A DNA stretch of 64,000 bases from Pyxicephalus adspersus (GCF_032062135.1 NC_092869.1:43489534-43553533), one strand, 5' to 3'. Positions 47,181-59,260 are shown, counted from the stretch's first letter. Notes: generated from the sequence alone by a model not told the origin. Numbers and translations: made by a program.

Positions 47181-47411
47181 TGCATTGCGGATAGGGATTA
47201 CCCTTCAGGGGGCGTTCCTGGTGGGGGGCTGAGCCATCAGCGTGGGACTAGAGGGAGTCCCTTGCTGATAGAAGTCCCGAGTCCCACGTGTTCCCAGGTG
47301 CTTACACATGGGACAGGGGACTAAATGCAAAAGAAGTAACAGAGCCAGGAAAAAAGAAGTAAAGTAAGTTTAAAAGTAAGTTATATGAACTAATGATGCA
47401 TAATTTATCAG
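47181..47411 (+). repeat. 228-bp dispersed repeat, copy 2
   Basis: Matches 45389-45616 over its full length with scattered substitutions. It runs into one arm of the palindrome around the piggyBac-like element. Confidence 0.9.
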
Positions 47412-47437
47412 ATGATTAATAACTAATCATATATTAA

Positions 47438-48035
47438 CCTTCTTAGCGGTAACCCCGAGTGTGACTCGGGGTAGAAAAAAGTTGCTGAAAGCGGTAACCC
47501 CGAACCACATTCGGGGTAGGTAAACCTGTGGGAAGTAATAGTAAATACAGCCTTACCTGATCTGCTGGTGTCCTGCGCCGTCCATCGCTGCGATTCCTGT
47601 CTTCTTCCTTCTTCCTCCGGCATCTTCTGCATCCGATGAGTCACCGGGGGAGTTCCCGGTGACATTGGTGCGTGTGTACGTTGCTGGTGGGGCGGGGCGG
47701 GAAATTCAAAATCCATTAGTATTGCATTCAATACAAAATAACTGTATTAAATATAATACATTGGATTTATATGTGTAAAAGCAGTACATTGTTTTCAAGA
47801 ACATTTATTTTACAGTTTAATAAAACAGTATGAGTATATTAAAAAAAAAATTATATATTTTTAGTTTATAATTATAATTAGTTTATTCAATTCATTATTT
47901 TTGCATGATTTTGTGTTTCAAACTTTATTATACTCATACTATTTTATTATACTGTAAAATAAATTTTCATGAAAAACAATGTACCGCTTAAACGCTTTAG
48001 ACATAAAACTGGAATGAAATGAACCGCTAGGGAGG
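47438..48035. mobile_element. piggyBac-like MITE in TTAA sites
   Basis: 598 bp bounded by TTAA at 47434-47437 and 48036-48039. The ends are CCTTCTTAGCGGTA and, reversed, CCTCCCTAGCGGTT. TTAA duplication plus C-rich ends is the hallmark of piggyBac-type elements. A subterminal ACCCCGAGTGTGACTCGGGG hairpin is followed by a second CGGTAACCCCGAA copy. No transposase frame, so non-autonomous. Confidence 0.8.
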
Positions 48036-48067
48036 TTAATGATTAGTTACTAATCATTTATTAATCA

Positions 48068-48405
48068 TCTGATAAATTATTATACAGTATTTATATAGCA
48101 CCATCATATTACACAGCGCTGTACAAAGTCCATAGTCATATCACTAGCTGTCCCTCAGAGGAGCTCACAATCTAATGTCCCTACCATAGTCATATGTCAT
48201 TATTACAGTCTAAGGTCAATTTTTTGGGGAAGCCAATTATCCTAACTGCATGTTTTTGGAATGTGGGAGGAAACCGGAGTACCCAGAAGAAACCCACACA
48301 AACACAGGGAGAACCTGCAAACTCCATGCAGATGCAGTGTCCTGGCCGAGATTTAAACCCGTGACCTAGCGCTGCAAAGGCCGGAGTGCTAACCACTGAG
48401 TCTTG
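48068..48405 (-). mobile_element. tRNA-headed SINE, near full length
   Basis: On the minus strand: head ACTCAGTGGTTAGCACTCCG, then the B-box region GGTTTAAATC, TGCATGGAGTTTGCAGG, and the LINE-type tail with AGATTGTGAGCTCC, GTACAGCGCTGTGTAATATG and TATATAAATACTG. Same family as 22018-22300 and 57283-57575. Confidence 0.85.
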
Positions 48406-48870
48406 GGATAGTGAATCATGATAAACATACATTTAAATAAATAAGTATATTACCATATGAATTGTATTATTATGATAATGATCACAGTGAATTTTTTTAA
48501 AGAAACATTTTCTTTTAAACAAAGTTAGTATTTTCTTGTCATTAAGTATATTATGTGCACAAAGCACCTATAAAGTCCTATTCCCAGAAAAAAATGCTTT
48601 GAACCTGTTCTAATAACGGTTATTTATTATTTAATTTTTATTTATATATGATTTTATTTTTTTTAATTTTTATTTGAACGCCTCATCATTAAAACCTGAT
48701 ATTGGTATCTGTCTCTAAGAACATGCAACATCATGTTTCCCATTAATCATACTGTATTTTTAATTAAACAAACTTTCCTTGGAGACCTTGTTTCTTCTGG
48801 ACTCTTGTGCCTTCTTGACCTCTTGAAATAGCCTAGTAGTCCAAAAAGTTTGCTGACCCCTGCTTTAATA

Positions 48871-49645
48871 CAATTAGAGTAATGGCAGGTTTACTTTAAA
48901 AGATAAATACACAGAAGGAACACATGAATGAAATGTGTGTATATTAGGTGCCCTATCAGGCAGGGCAGGATAGTGCTGTAGTTTGGTAACACTCACAGGT
49001 CTCATTCCTTTTACAGACTGTGAATGGACAGTGCAATGAGAAGCAGCAGACTGATTAGCTCATCTCTCTGCAGTCTGTTTCATCAATCTGATAAATGCAG
49101 CTACTAGCCAAATATTTGTAATTGTTTTTATAATATACATAATGAACCGAGGGTCCATTACATTGCAATGTGCTAGCTTTAGCTTCATGCATACTGATAT
49201 GACTTAGAGTTAGAATTTCCCTCCAAATTTTATTTCAGCGGAGGTGCTGCAGATGATGAATTTTCCATCTTAACAGCTTTTATTGCCTCCTGGGCGTCCA
49301 TCGGTGTATATTTATGTCATGAAATTTCCCCCCTGATGTTCCCTGTAGGTAAAGTTAGTTTTCCTGCGCCCGTTGCCTTTGCGGTCTGGTGGTCTTCCGC
49401 TCGCATTTAGGACGGTTAATTAAAAAAGCAGCAAGTGAACCCAACTAATTAATTTGTAGGAATCTCAGAACGGCGAACTGCAGGAGGTAAAGTGAGGGAA
49501 GCCAGAACCGGCATCATACACGCTAGACGGAGCAGCAAGATGGATGATTAATAGAGATAATTAGCTCACTGCCAGGAAAGCAGAATTGTTGGTTTTGTGA
49601 ATATTAGGGATGAGGTCCGAGTTTGCTTCTCCTTTAGCTTGCTGT
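48871..49645. other. No gene seen
   Basis: Ordinary sequence, no exon or repeat recognised. Confidence 0.4.
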
Positions 49646-49649
49646 ATTC

Positions 49650-49740
49650 ACAATTGTATGTGCAGGGGACCCTTTCACACACCATAGGGCCCTGCCAGGA
49701 TCTTGGATTCAAAATGACCAATAGTGGGGGCTCAATATGT
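49650..49740 (+). repeat. 95-bp repeat left of the 33-bp minisatellite
   Basis: GTATGTGCAGGGGACCCTTT and AATGACCAATAGTGGGGGCT recur at 50640-50730 in the same orientation, on the other side of the array. Confidence 0.85.
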
Positions 49741-50149
49741 GGTCGCCCCTCGTTAAAATGCTTGTGTTACTTGCAGCCATTCATCAATGTATCGGAGCTG
49801 TTATCAGGGAGAGCCGAGAGTAAAGGTGACTGTATTCTGCGTTTAGTTTTGGAGTTCGTGTTTTATGGGAGTTTTTTTTTTTATTTGTTATTTGTTTCAT
49901 TTTGCCTAATTGTGTTAATCGTAAATTAAGCCTAACTAAACCGAAAACAAAAAAATCACACTTACCTTTAAGCTTGCAGGTCCCTTGATGGCGCTCGTCC
50001 TGGAATTCCTGTTCGTCCTGAAGAAGCGGCGGGCACTGCCATCTTCACTCTTCCTTCTTCTTCCTCGGTTTTCTTGGCACGTCACTGCGCTTGCGTGAGA
50101 TCGGCATCTTTTTCTCTTAATAGAAAAAATGCCCCTTCTGGGAATGTCC

Positions 50150-50640
50150 AGGATCCTATACCCCCAATATCTCAGGACTCACCCCCTTACTATACCCCCC
50201 ATATCTCAGGACTCACCCCTTCCTATACCGCCGTATCTCAAGACTCACCCCTTCCTATACCCCCATATCTCAGGACTCACCCCTTTTTATACCCCCCATA
50301 TTTAAGGACTCAACCCTTCCTATACCCCCATATCTCAGGACTCACCCCTTACTATACCCTCCATATCTCAGGACTCACCCCTTGCTATACCCCCCATATC
50401 TCAGGACTCAATCCTTCCTATACCCCCCATATCTCAGGACTCACCCCTTCCTATACCCGCCATATCACAGGACTCACCCCTTCCTTTACCCCCCATATCT
50501 CAGGACTCACCCTTTTTTATACCCCCCATATTTCAGGACTCACCCCTTCCTTTACCCACCATATTTCAGGACTTACCCCTTCTTATACCCACCATATCTC
50601 AGGACTAACCCCTTCTTATACCCTCATATCTAAGTGGGTA
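50150..50640. repeat. 33-bp minisatellite, about 15 units
   Basis: Units ATATCTCAGGACTCACCCCT plus TCCTATACCCCCC, period 33 with occasional 32. The 218-codon forward frame over it is an artefact of the period. Confidence 0.95.
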
Positions 50641-50730
50641 CAAATGTATGTGCAGGAGACCCTTTTACAACCCATAATGCCCCGTCTGGCTTTTGGATTC
50701 CGAATGACCAATAGTGGGGGCTTGATATAA
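50640..50730 (+). repeat. 95-bp repeat right of the 33-bp minisatellite
   Basis: Direct copy of 49650-49740, so the minisatellite lies between two direct repeats, possibly inside a duplicated or LTR-like unit. Confidence 0.85.
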
Positions 50731-50735
50731 AAAAA

Positions 50736-53040
50736 AGGGTGTTGCACTTGATAAAATAAAAAATAAATAACATTTTTCCTTTATAGATAAGGGTTGTCTA
50801 TTGTAACATGTTAAAATTTAAGTATGCTTTAAGCCTATAGTTGTGGCTCACACTGAAATTTGTGTTGCAGCAGTTGTTGCTTCCTTTGTTTGCAGCAGGT
50901 CACTACATACTGTTGCAGTAAAGAAGTGTCCACCCAAGCACCCCTTTCTTATCCTCCCATTATTAACCATTAGTACTCCCAATATTACCCAAAAATATGT
51001 CCAGGTGTAGAGGAAGATGCAGGGGTTCTGCACATGGAGACAGTAAGTGGAAAGCAAGTCACGCCAATCTGTCCCGGCCCTCCAACCCCTGAGGGAAAAT
51101 AATTTTCAGGTGTCAGGCTATAATCAATTAATTAGAAAGGTGCTATTTGCATTGCTTGCCAGTGGTCAACATGCCACCTTTACAGACAGCTAAAAAGCAC
51201 CTTGGTTTTATGGTTCTGAGCCCCTGTGCAGAACAGACTTGGGGGAACCCTTTCCTATTGTCTTGGAGTCCTTGTTAGCTGGGGAGAGTTTAGGTAAAGC
51301 GGCGCACCTTGCACCTCCCAATGTCTGCCCCTGGTAAGGATGCAGGTTAATAATAGACTAAACCAATGGTCGACAATCAATAGTCCACAGAACAATTTGG
51401 ATATAATTTGCAACTGGTATGTTTTATTATTAATAAAACAAAAATAATATTCTAATAAATTCTTATATACTGTATAACAATTTTCACCTTTATATTGCAC
51501 TAAATTCACGAACTGCACTAGAGACGGAAAAACAAGAGAGGCGCAGCGTGACGTCAGTGTAGTATTAAGTTGTATGAGGCAACCGTTGCCGAGCCGTACG
51601 CTTCAGTATTATTTCCACCATTACAACAGTCACCCCGTTCCACCAATACCGATTCTCATCCCATTGTTTTATTTTATTTATTTCTCAGATAATCTTTTAG
51701 GTAAGTATGACCATAACGGTGTATTTTCTATAACTCTTATATTTAATGGCATCAAATAGTTTGGCTTTGATAACTATCATTTCTTGTTTGGTCTTAGATT
51801 GGAATGAAATAAATCCACAATGAATGAGAAAAAGCAAACAAATATTTTGCATTTCTTTAGTAATACCAGATAATGCAATAATAAAGATAATGCAACTAAT
51901 GATAATAGTAACAATAGTAATACTTAAGTGTGAGCTGATCAATGAATCAGAGCCGCCACAGTCCTTGTCAGCACCATTAGAAGGATCATTATTTTAAAAA
52001 TGTATTTACTTTTCAAAAGGACATCTGACATCTAAACAAATTCATATTATTGGTTGGCCGGATTTAAAATCATGAATTTGGTGGTCTGGGAGGTACGAAA
52101 GGTTGGCGACTGCTGGACTAAAAGACCGGACTTTCCTCTTCTTCTGCTAACCACATGCAAAGCAACCAATTTGAGTAATAAAAAAGATGATTTACAAGCC
52201 AAAATGTAATATATTTGTCCATTTCCTAAAATGTATTATCAGCTTGTAATCTTTAAAAATCTATATACTGCATATAGGAACATTGACCAAAAATATTGCT
52301 TTCCATTGCATATATAAATCAGGTTATTGCAGATCTGGGTTTTCTAGAGAAAGAAAATAAAGTCCCGAGGACCAGCTGCACACTCTGTGACTGGCAGTGG
52401 TGGAGTCCGGGGTCAGGGGCCACCGAGTGCGACACGCCTGGTAATCAGATTGTAGCTGGGGACGTCATGCTGTCACTTCGGGAAAACTTGCGTGACATAC
52501 AGAAATGAGGATCGATGACTTGGAGGCCAGAACAGAGGGAACGACGGCTCCCCACCCTCCAACTTTTCCTTAAATAACCCCTCCGCCTCAGTGAGAATAA
52601 AAAGCAAATCTAAATCAGTCTGGAATAGTATAATAAATACTCAGTGAACATGCACAACCATTCACCATCAATCTTTAAATCAAAATTGTAATACAAATCA
52701 GCATATTCAAAATCTATAAACATAAAACTGTTTGCAATATGACACATAATGTCCAGTGATGGTGTGAATATATATTAAAGTGTCCCAATTTCACAAAATT
52801 AGTCTTTATTCATCAATAATTTGTAATCTCCATTGCCATCCTTCTCAAGTGTTGTGATGCCACCCATGATGTCGCCCAATGCAGTGGGGTAAATGTACTA
52901 AAAAAAAAGTTTAGGCTGTTCACAGAGGAAAGTGAAATATCACTCCAAAGCAATTTTCAGTTAGCTTAGTGAATGAGGTGACGCTCATGTGCTAGGAAAA
53001 ATTAGTGTGCTTTACATTTCCCTGCACGTGTTTTATTTTT
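50736..53040. other. No gene seen
   Basis: AT-rich. A 70-codon frame at 52296-52508 has no splice context. No RNA gene. Confidence 0.4.
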
Positions 53041-53330
53041 TTGAAGAACTGCAATGTGCTAAGCACTTGCATGGTCCCGTCCCAAAAGGGACTTGGGCCT
53101 CTTTACCTGAACCCCCCCAGGGCGCAAGGCTCCTGAAAGGGGACAAGCTTTTCAAACTTGAGCCCATTAGACCCAAGCCAAGGCTGAGTGGCTCCAATAC
53201 CTTAGGCGGCTGACCAGAGCCAAGCCCTCACCAGGAACTTGACCAAGGGCTCTCCTGAAGAGTGACCCAAGGTTGGGGGGAGCACGGACCATTAGGCCAT
53301 GCGCCCTCCCCACACCTTACTTTAGGGTGA
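53040..53330 (-). repeat. GC-rich unclassified block with a tRNA-like box
   Basis: Stands out in composition from AT-rich flanks. On the minus strand it begins GGGCGCATGGCCTAATGGTC, similar to a tRNA A box, but no clear B box or cloverleaf follows. Possibly a SINE. Not a tRNA gene. Confidence 0.3.
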
Positions 53331-53429
53331 AGCCTTAAAAAAGGTAAAGTGCCTTACTCGCCTGGTGCAAAGAGAGAGGTGCATGAATATATGAAATATA
53401 TGAAAATAAAGTAAGGGTGAGCATGTACA

Positions 53430-54640
53430 TGTGGTAAAGGTAAGAGAGTGGAGGTGGGGGAAAAATGGAGGGTGTGGTATGGGGAAGGAGTGGAGGGTTC
53501 ACCAATGAAAGAAATGGGGGGTATACTAAGTGGAGAAGTAAAGAGTAAAGCTGCGCACACACTTGCAATTTTTGTCGTTGGAAAGGATCTTTCACGATCC
53601 TTTCCAACGACAAGGGGCTGCACGATGCATGAACGATGCTGTACATACAGCACCGTTCATGCTCTATGGAGAGGGGAGGGGGGAGAGCGACGGAGCGGCA
53701 CCCTGCTGCGCACTCTCCCCTTCCCTTTCATTAGGATCGGTTATCGTCCGTGGATCCGGCAGGTCGGTCGTCCGGATGATGGACGACACCGACTGTACAC
53801 ACGGAAGATTTTCGCCCGATAATTGGCCGATGCCGATTATCGGGCGATAAAAATCTGCCGTGTGTACGTAGCTTTAGGTAAGGGATACAATGGAAGGTGT
53901 GCCAAGTGGAGAAGTAGAGGGTGTGGCAATGGGAGGACTAGAGGGTATGGGGAGGGAGTGGAGGGTATACCAAGTGGAGGGTGTGGCAAGGGGAGCAGTG
54001 GAGGTGTGACAAGAGGAGGAGTGGAGGGTGTGGTAAAGGGTGCAATAGAGGTATACTAAAGAAAGGAGTGGAGGGTGTGGGAAAAGAGGAGTGGAAAGAG
54101 TGGCAAGAGGAGGAGTGGACGGTGTGGTAATGGGTGTAATGAGGGGTATACTAAAGAAAGGAGTGGAGGGTGTGGCAAAGGAATGGGTAAAGGGTGTGGC
54201 GAGAGGAGTGGAGGGTGTGGTAATGGGTGTAATGAAGGGTATATTAAAAAAAGGAGTAAAAGATGTGGGAAAAGAGGAGTGGAAAGAGTGACAAGAGGAG
54301 GAGTGGACGGTGTGGTAATGGGTGCAATGAAGGGTATACTAAGGGAAGGAAGTGCCAAGGGGGGGAGAGTAGAGAGTGGCAAGGTAAGGAGTGGAGGTTG
54401 TGGTAATAGTTGCATTGAAGGGTATACTAAATAAAGGAGTGAATGGCATGGCAAGTGAAGGACAGGAGGGTGTGGCAAGAGGCGGAGTGGAGGGTTTGGC
54501 AAGAGGCGGAGTGGAGGGTGTGGCAAGAGGCGGAGTGGAGGGTTTGGCAAGAGGCGGAGTGGAGGGTTTGGCAAGAGGCGGAGTGGAGGGTGCGGTAGAG
54601 GGAAGAGTAGAAGGGTTAGTAAAGGGAAGAGTTGACTGCA
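53430..54640. repeat. Purine-rich minisatellite interrupted by a MITE
   Basis: Units based on GGAGTGGAGGGTGTGG. The last part (about 54472-54600) is a regular 24-bp array of GGCAAGAGGCGGAGTGGAGG plus GTTT. A 331-bp MITE splits the left part at 53546-53876. Confidence 0.93.
53546..53876. mobile_element. Complete MITE inside the minisatellite
   Basis: 331 bp. The left end TAAAGCTGCGCACACAC and the reversed right end TAAAGCTACGTACACAC are terminal inverted repeats. A perfect 16-bp inverted repeat (GTCGTTGGAAAGGATC and its complement, six-base loop) lies near 53574-53611. No transposase. Both flanks are minisatellite sequence. Confidence 0.85.
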
Positions 54641-55092
54641 TGGTATTGATTGATCCTTTATATAAAATAAATGTAAAACAGAATCCGTAGGATCCAGAAA
54701 GTTTCATAGTACAACTAAAATAACAGAGAAAAATATAATAATGTAGTCAGAATTTTCTGCGCTGGATGTGTCAGACTTGGAACCAACACAATGCAACATG
54801 GCAACCCGAAACTGCCCCAACTGCAGTGCATCCATCAGACACATTGTTCCTCATTAGCGCTCGGCTCTCCCGCCGTTCCCATAATTAGAGTGTCACATTG
54901 TGTGTGGGAGGAGAGAAGAGTTATTGTATTGCTGTTTGCAGACATTGTAAGTGGAAAGTTACAGGGAATCGCTATATATCACTCCACAAGCAGTGGAGGA
55001 CACAAATCTCCAGGGAAACAATATCACACAATGCATATAAACGGAACTCTGTGACCTTTGAACATGCAGAAAACTTACATCATTCACATATA

Positions 55093-55287
55093 GGACCTGA
55101 TTTATTAAAGCTCTCCAAGGCTGGAGAGAATACACTTATAGAAATGAAGCTGGGTGATCCAGAAAACATTTTGCCAGCAAACATTTTGAATCCTGGACCA
55201 GATACATTTCAGGTTTGCTGGATCACCCAGCTTCACTGATGAAAGTGTATTCTCTCCAGACATGGAGAGCTTTAATAAATCAGGCCC
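55093..55287. mobile_element. Fold-back MITE
   Basis: Begins GGACCTGATTTATTAAAGCT and ends AGCTTTAATAAATCAGGCCC. The two halves are long inverted repeats including GAAGCTGGGTGATCC and GGATCACCCAGCTTC, so the whole 195-bp element can form one hairpin. A truncated relative is at 2074-2229. Confidence 0.9.
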
Positions 55288-55289
55288 AT

Positions 55290-56110
55290 AAACCTATAAC
55301 ACACATTACACAGACATGGCCCATTTTCGTCACCATCAGAAAACCTGTCCAAAGAAATGCCATTGCAATGTAGATAGAAAGTGGTTTCAAAGAGCCTGCA
55401 GAAGATGCAGCAGTGTCAGAATATTGAACCCATCACTGCCGCATGGCGCCTATGAAACAAAAATAATCATCAAGTATTCTGTGCTGAATATGACATAAGC
55501 TCATTAACACCAAGTTCAGTTTTTACTTAAAAACACTTCAAAGACTTCAACTTTCTTTTTTATTTGTGATTTGTGTATTTATTTATTGTTTGTGTCATGT
55601 TATGTTATCAATGAATATTCTTTATAAAACATTCTGATATACAGTTCATAAAAGTTCAGGCTTGTTCTCAGCTTATTCACCGGGTTAATATATCAGGCCG
55701 GACAGTCCATGAATGTAATTAAAACGTCCGGAGGGATGCGCTTCGGTAACTGCTCCAGATTCCCTTCCATTTCAGATCAAATAAAACTTTTAATCACTCC
55801 ATGAAATTTTATGTAACATTTTATTCGCTATTATGAGTAGTGAGATAAATGGACGGCTCTGTCCCAGCACGGCACTGTCCGGGCTCACTTTATTTTTCTC
55901 TGTAGATAACAAGTTCATATATGGACTAAATTTGGCTAATATACTTTTACACATCAGGGGCCGTGCAAGTAGATTTACAAGGGCCACATCCCGGACTACT
56001 ATTGGAAAAAAATAAATAGCAGTTTAGTTCTTATGACACATTTTTATCAGTTCGGATACAATAATACTATACCAGACTGAGCGGCTCCTATGTGAATATC
56101 CCTGTACAAA
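55290..56110. other. No gene seen
   Basis: A 60-codon frame at 55316-55498 is cysteine- and arginine-containing but has no splice or promoter support. Confidence 0.4.
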
Positions 56111-56112
56111 CT

Positions 56113-56246
56113 CCTAGATTGTAAGCTCTTCGGGGCAGGGTCCGCTCCTCCTCCGGTATCACTGTCTGTATCTGTCTGTCATTTGCAGACCCTATTTAAT
56201 GTACAACCCTGTGTAATATGTTGGCGCTAAATAAATCCTTTCTATT

Positions 56247-56282
<36 letters not shown>

Positions 56283-56285
56283 TCC
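56113..56285 (+). mobile_element. Solo LINE 3' tail with (AAT)n
   Basis: AGATTGTAAGCTCTTCGGGG, CCCTATTTAATGTACAACCC, AAATAAATCC, then a (TAA)n microsatellite at 56245-56282. Confidence 0.85.
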
Positions 56286-57282
56286 AAGTAATGTTGCCAG
56301 TCTCAGTGTTTTTTCTCTATTTCTGCTGTTTTTGTATAAATCTTCTCCATCTCTTAAATTTTTATTTGTATCTCTGTTTATGTTAAATTGTCATTGTACG
56401 AGGCTCAGCTCCACTCACTTTATACCACAATGGCTGTAGTTGGAAGGACCAATGACGCCTGGAGGTTCTATGGGATCCAACAGAACAATCAGCACAATAA
56501 ATGTCGTGATTTGTAGACAAAACTGAAGAAAACTGATGAACTCCGCCTGTGTCTTCCTATTACTCGATACAAAGTAACTTTTCCCTCCATGGACCCCCCA
56601 ACGCAATTTCATTCCATGATAATTAAAGAAACAATATACAGGCAAATGGGAATGTTAATACGGGGACAGGGCTGAATTCTGGCACTCAATCTAAAACCTA
56701 ATTAAATTTAATTCAAATTAATTCAAACCGTCATAAAACATAAGTGGAAAAATGAGCGATGAATGGGGCGGAAGTGCCAGATTTACGGCCGGTACACGGG
56801 CGATTACTCTTTATATAGGAGAAGATGTGTTCTTTCTCTTAAGTCTAAACATACAGTTATATGTCTGACAATTTAAACTTGAAATTAACTGCGTGACGTA
56901 CGCTGGAATGGGCGATTTACTGGCTTGTCCCCGGTGTTACGGCCTCCTGATATATTACTTGATTATGTTTTATTGCCACTTATATACAAAGGAGCAAAGA
57001 TGTTCTAATAATGACAAATATACTCAATATCTGATCCCCGATCTCAGGCCAGAGGAAAAATGTCAGACGGCATGATGATATGTCAGTATGATTGTGTTTG
57101 AAAGGGAACCACCATAAAAGATTCCTAAATCTGCCTTATCTTCATTAAATCTGCCCTCCAGCCTTCCCTTTTATTTAATCTGCCCTCCAGCCTTCCCTTT
57201 AATAAATCTGCCTTCCAGATTTCACTTTGACAAACCTCAATTTTCCCATCATTAAATATATATATTATAACGCTATCATATA

Positions 57283-57575
57283 GCAGCACATTGGCTCAGT
57301 GGTTAGCAATCTGGTCTTTGCAGTGCTAGGTCCCAGGTTTGAATCTCGGCCAGGACTCTATCTGCATGGAGTTTGCAAGTTCTCCTGTGTCTGTGTGGGT
57401 TTCCTCCCACATTCCAAAAACATGCAATTAGGTTAATTGCTTCCCCCCGAAATTGACCTTAGGCTGTGTTAAAGACATATGGCTATGATAGAGATATTAG
57501 ATTGTGAGCTTTTTCTAGTGACATGACTTTGTACAGCGCTGCATAATATGTTGGCACTATATAAATTAGGTATAT
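57283..57575 (+). mobile_element. tRNA-headed SINE
   Basis: Head TTGGCTCAGTGGTTAGCAAT (A-box-like) and GGTTTGAATCTCGGCC (B-box-like). The body has ATCTGCATGGAGTTTGCAAG. The tail has AGATTGTGAGC and GTACAGCGCTGCATAATATG...TATATAAAT, shared with the LINE tails. Confidence 0.85.
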
Positions 57576-59150
57576 TATTAATATTGCAAAATGAATGAAA
57601 AATAATGGCCAGTAAGTTTAAGTGGTCTGTTTATAAATCAGTGTATCTGACATTCACTAGTGGAGAATCTTTCAGATCCATGTGTTTCAAGGACAGTAGT
57701 TGATTCTCCACCTGGGAATGTTTAAGTGAATGTTCGATTCTTTGCTTTATAAACAGAGCTCTAAGTATATAAATAATCAGAAAAACAAAAAAATAAATAT
57801 AAAGGATGCAAAAAAAAATAAACAAAATTGACCCAAATATACCTTTCACCTACCCAAAAATACACCTTCGTACCGAAGAAACACCTATATTGGGGGGTCC
57901 CCAAAATTTTGTAATCCTCCTCAGTGCCAATTTGAATATCTGTAGACTATATGAAAATCATTTTTTTAAATGTTTTATTGCATTGATTGGACATCATATT
58001 TGATAGTATCATATCTCTTGTTTGATATTTACAAACAATGGTAATTTGATACCCTAAAATAGGAAATAATTAGTGGCATGTGCCTGTAAATCAACGCTTA
58101 ATGTACAATTTGTGTCCAACAATGATTTTCTGGTCATTTTCCAGTCTCATCCGAGCGCCCCATCACATCGCCATCCTGGAGCGATCAGATTAAACCGATC
58201 AGTCAGAGCCGGGAGGATCACAGTTGGGTGATATTAAGCTGGAGGGGTAATAAGTCAAGCTGGCTGGTTTGGCTGTTCTTCCCGCTATACGGTAATATCG
58301 TTCCATCACGCTCACCTGTTCTGGTGACGCTCGGCTCTCCTACAGAACTGTGAAGCCATTTTGCTGCCTATTGTCACGCTTGGGGTTTTATGGCGGCGAT
58401 TATTAAGTCCATCTGTCACACACTGTAATCAAGTTTTTTTTTTTTTCTGGGATGAATTCCATTCCAGTCACAATTATTAAACACTTTCATCACCTTTAAT
58501 AATGATATTGTTATTCTAAATGCTGAGCTGTTTCCGTTTTTATGTCCATCCTGGGACTCGCCATATGAGGCCTGCAGTGTGCAAATCACAGGAGGGAAAT
58601 TGGTTGTGTTGAATCGTTTGTGTCGGCAAAATAAAATCGGAAAGTTGTTGTGAAAAGTTGCTGGACATTTTCTCAGGTGTGATAGTGCCACTTGCTGCGG
58701 GGTAACGTATCCAGGTATCTGCTGTTGGTGGCCACATTGGTGTCTTTCATGGATCTGGGTGGTTTTTGGCTGTGCCATCAGTGCAATGCATGCTGTAGGT
58801 CTATGGTCTCCATGGGGTCTCTGTATAAAGCAGAGAATCTGACATTCAGCAGAATCTTGGTAAATGGCAGTGATTGTTTGCTCTCCGGAACAAAAGTGCT
58901 GAATATGAGATCAGTAAAATATTGAAGCTTGTTTATTTCCATCACAAGCTCAATTTTAATGAGAGGCTGTGCTGTATCTACACCCGGGAGTAATATTATA
59001 GAATATAGTATATTACAGCTTACTAAAGCCCAACTGCATATGTTTTCAGGCTCATTTATACCTGGTGATCCGACCAGTGTAACACATCACTGTATCTATG
59101 GAGGAGCAACAATGTTACTCTAGGACAGGGTTAGCTTTTCCTCATCTCCT
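57576..59150. other. No gene seen
   Basis: No supported exon. Contains a T tract at 58435-58446. Confidence 0.4.
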
Positions 59151-59152
59151 AG

Positions 59153-59260
59153 AGCAGGGGTCCCCAACTCCAGGTCCCTCGGTCACTAGTGGGCCGTGAC
59201 AGCATGGAAGCCAGTGGTGGTCCCCCAGTGGGGTCAGAAGAAGGACCCCACTTGGGGGGG
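59153..59260 (+). mobile_element. hAT-like terminal fragment
   Basis: GCAGGGGTCCCCAACTCCAG followed by GGGCCGTGACAGCATGGAAG is typical of a hAT end. Only one end was found. Confidence 0.45.

Larger units (their letters stand above)
46953..48862 (+). mobile_element. hAT element of the same family as 32573, split by nested insertions
   Basis: The left end at 46953 (CAGAGGTCGGAAAACTCC) and the right 95 bp (48766-48862, ending AGTTTGCTGACCCCTG) both align with the 544-bp element at 32573-33116. The flanking 8-mers CGTTAGTA and CTTTAATA agree at 6 of 8 positions, an aged target duplication. Between them lie other repeats: a second hAT-like end at 47067, the 228-bp repeat, a piggyBac-like MITE and a SINE. 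Confidence 0.7.

Noticed and set aside
50074..50730. 218-codon plus-strand frame with repeated YTPHISGLTPS
   Set aside because: Produced by the 33-bp minisatellite; no splice or promoter support.
54056..54707. Pro/Leu-rich minus-strand frame of 172 codons
   Set aside because: Complement of a purine-rich minisatellite.
57283..57360. Possible tRNA gene (A-box- and B-box-like sequence)
   Set aside because: No cloverleaf with paired acceptor stem; the sequence continues into a SINE body and LINE-type tail.
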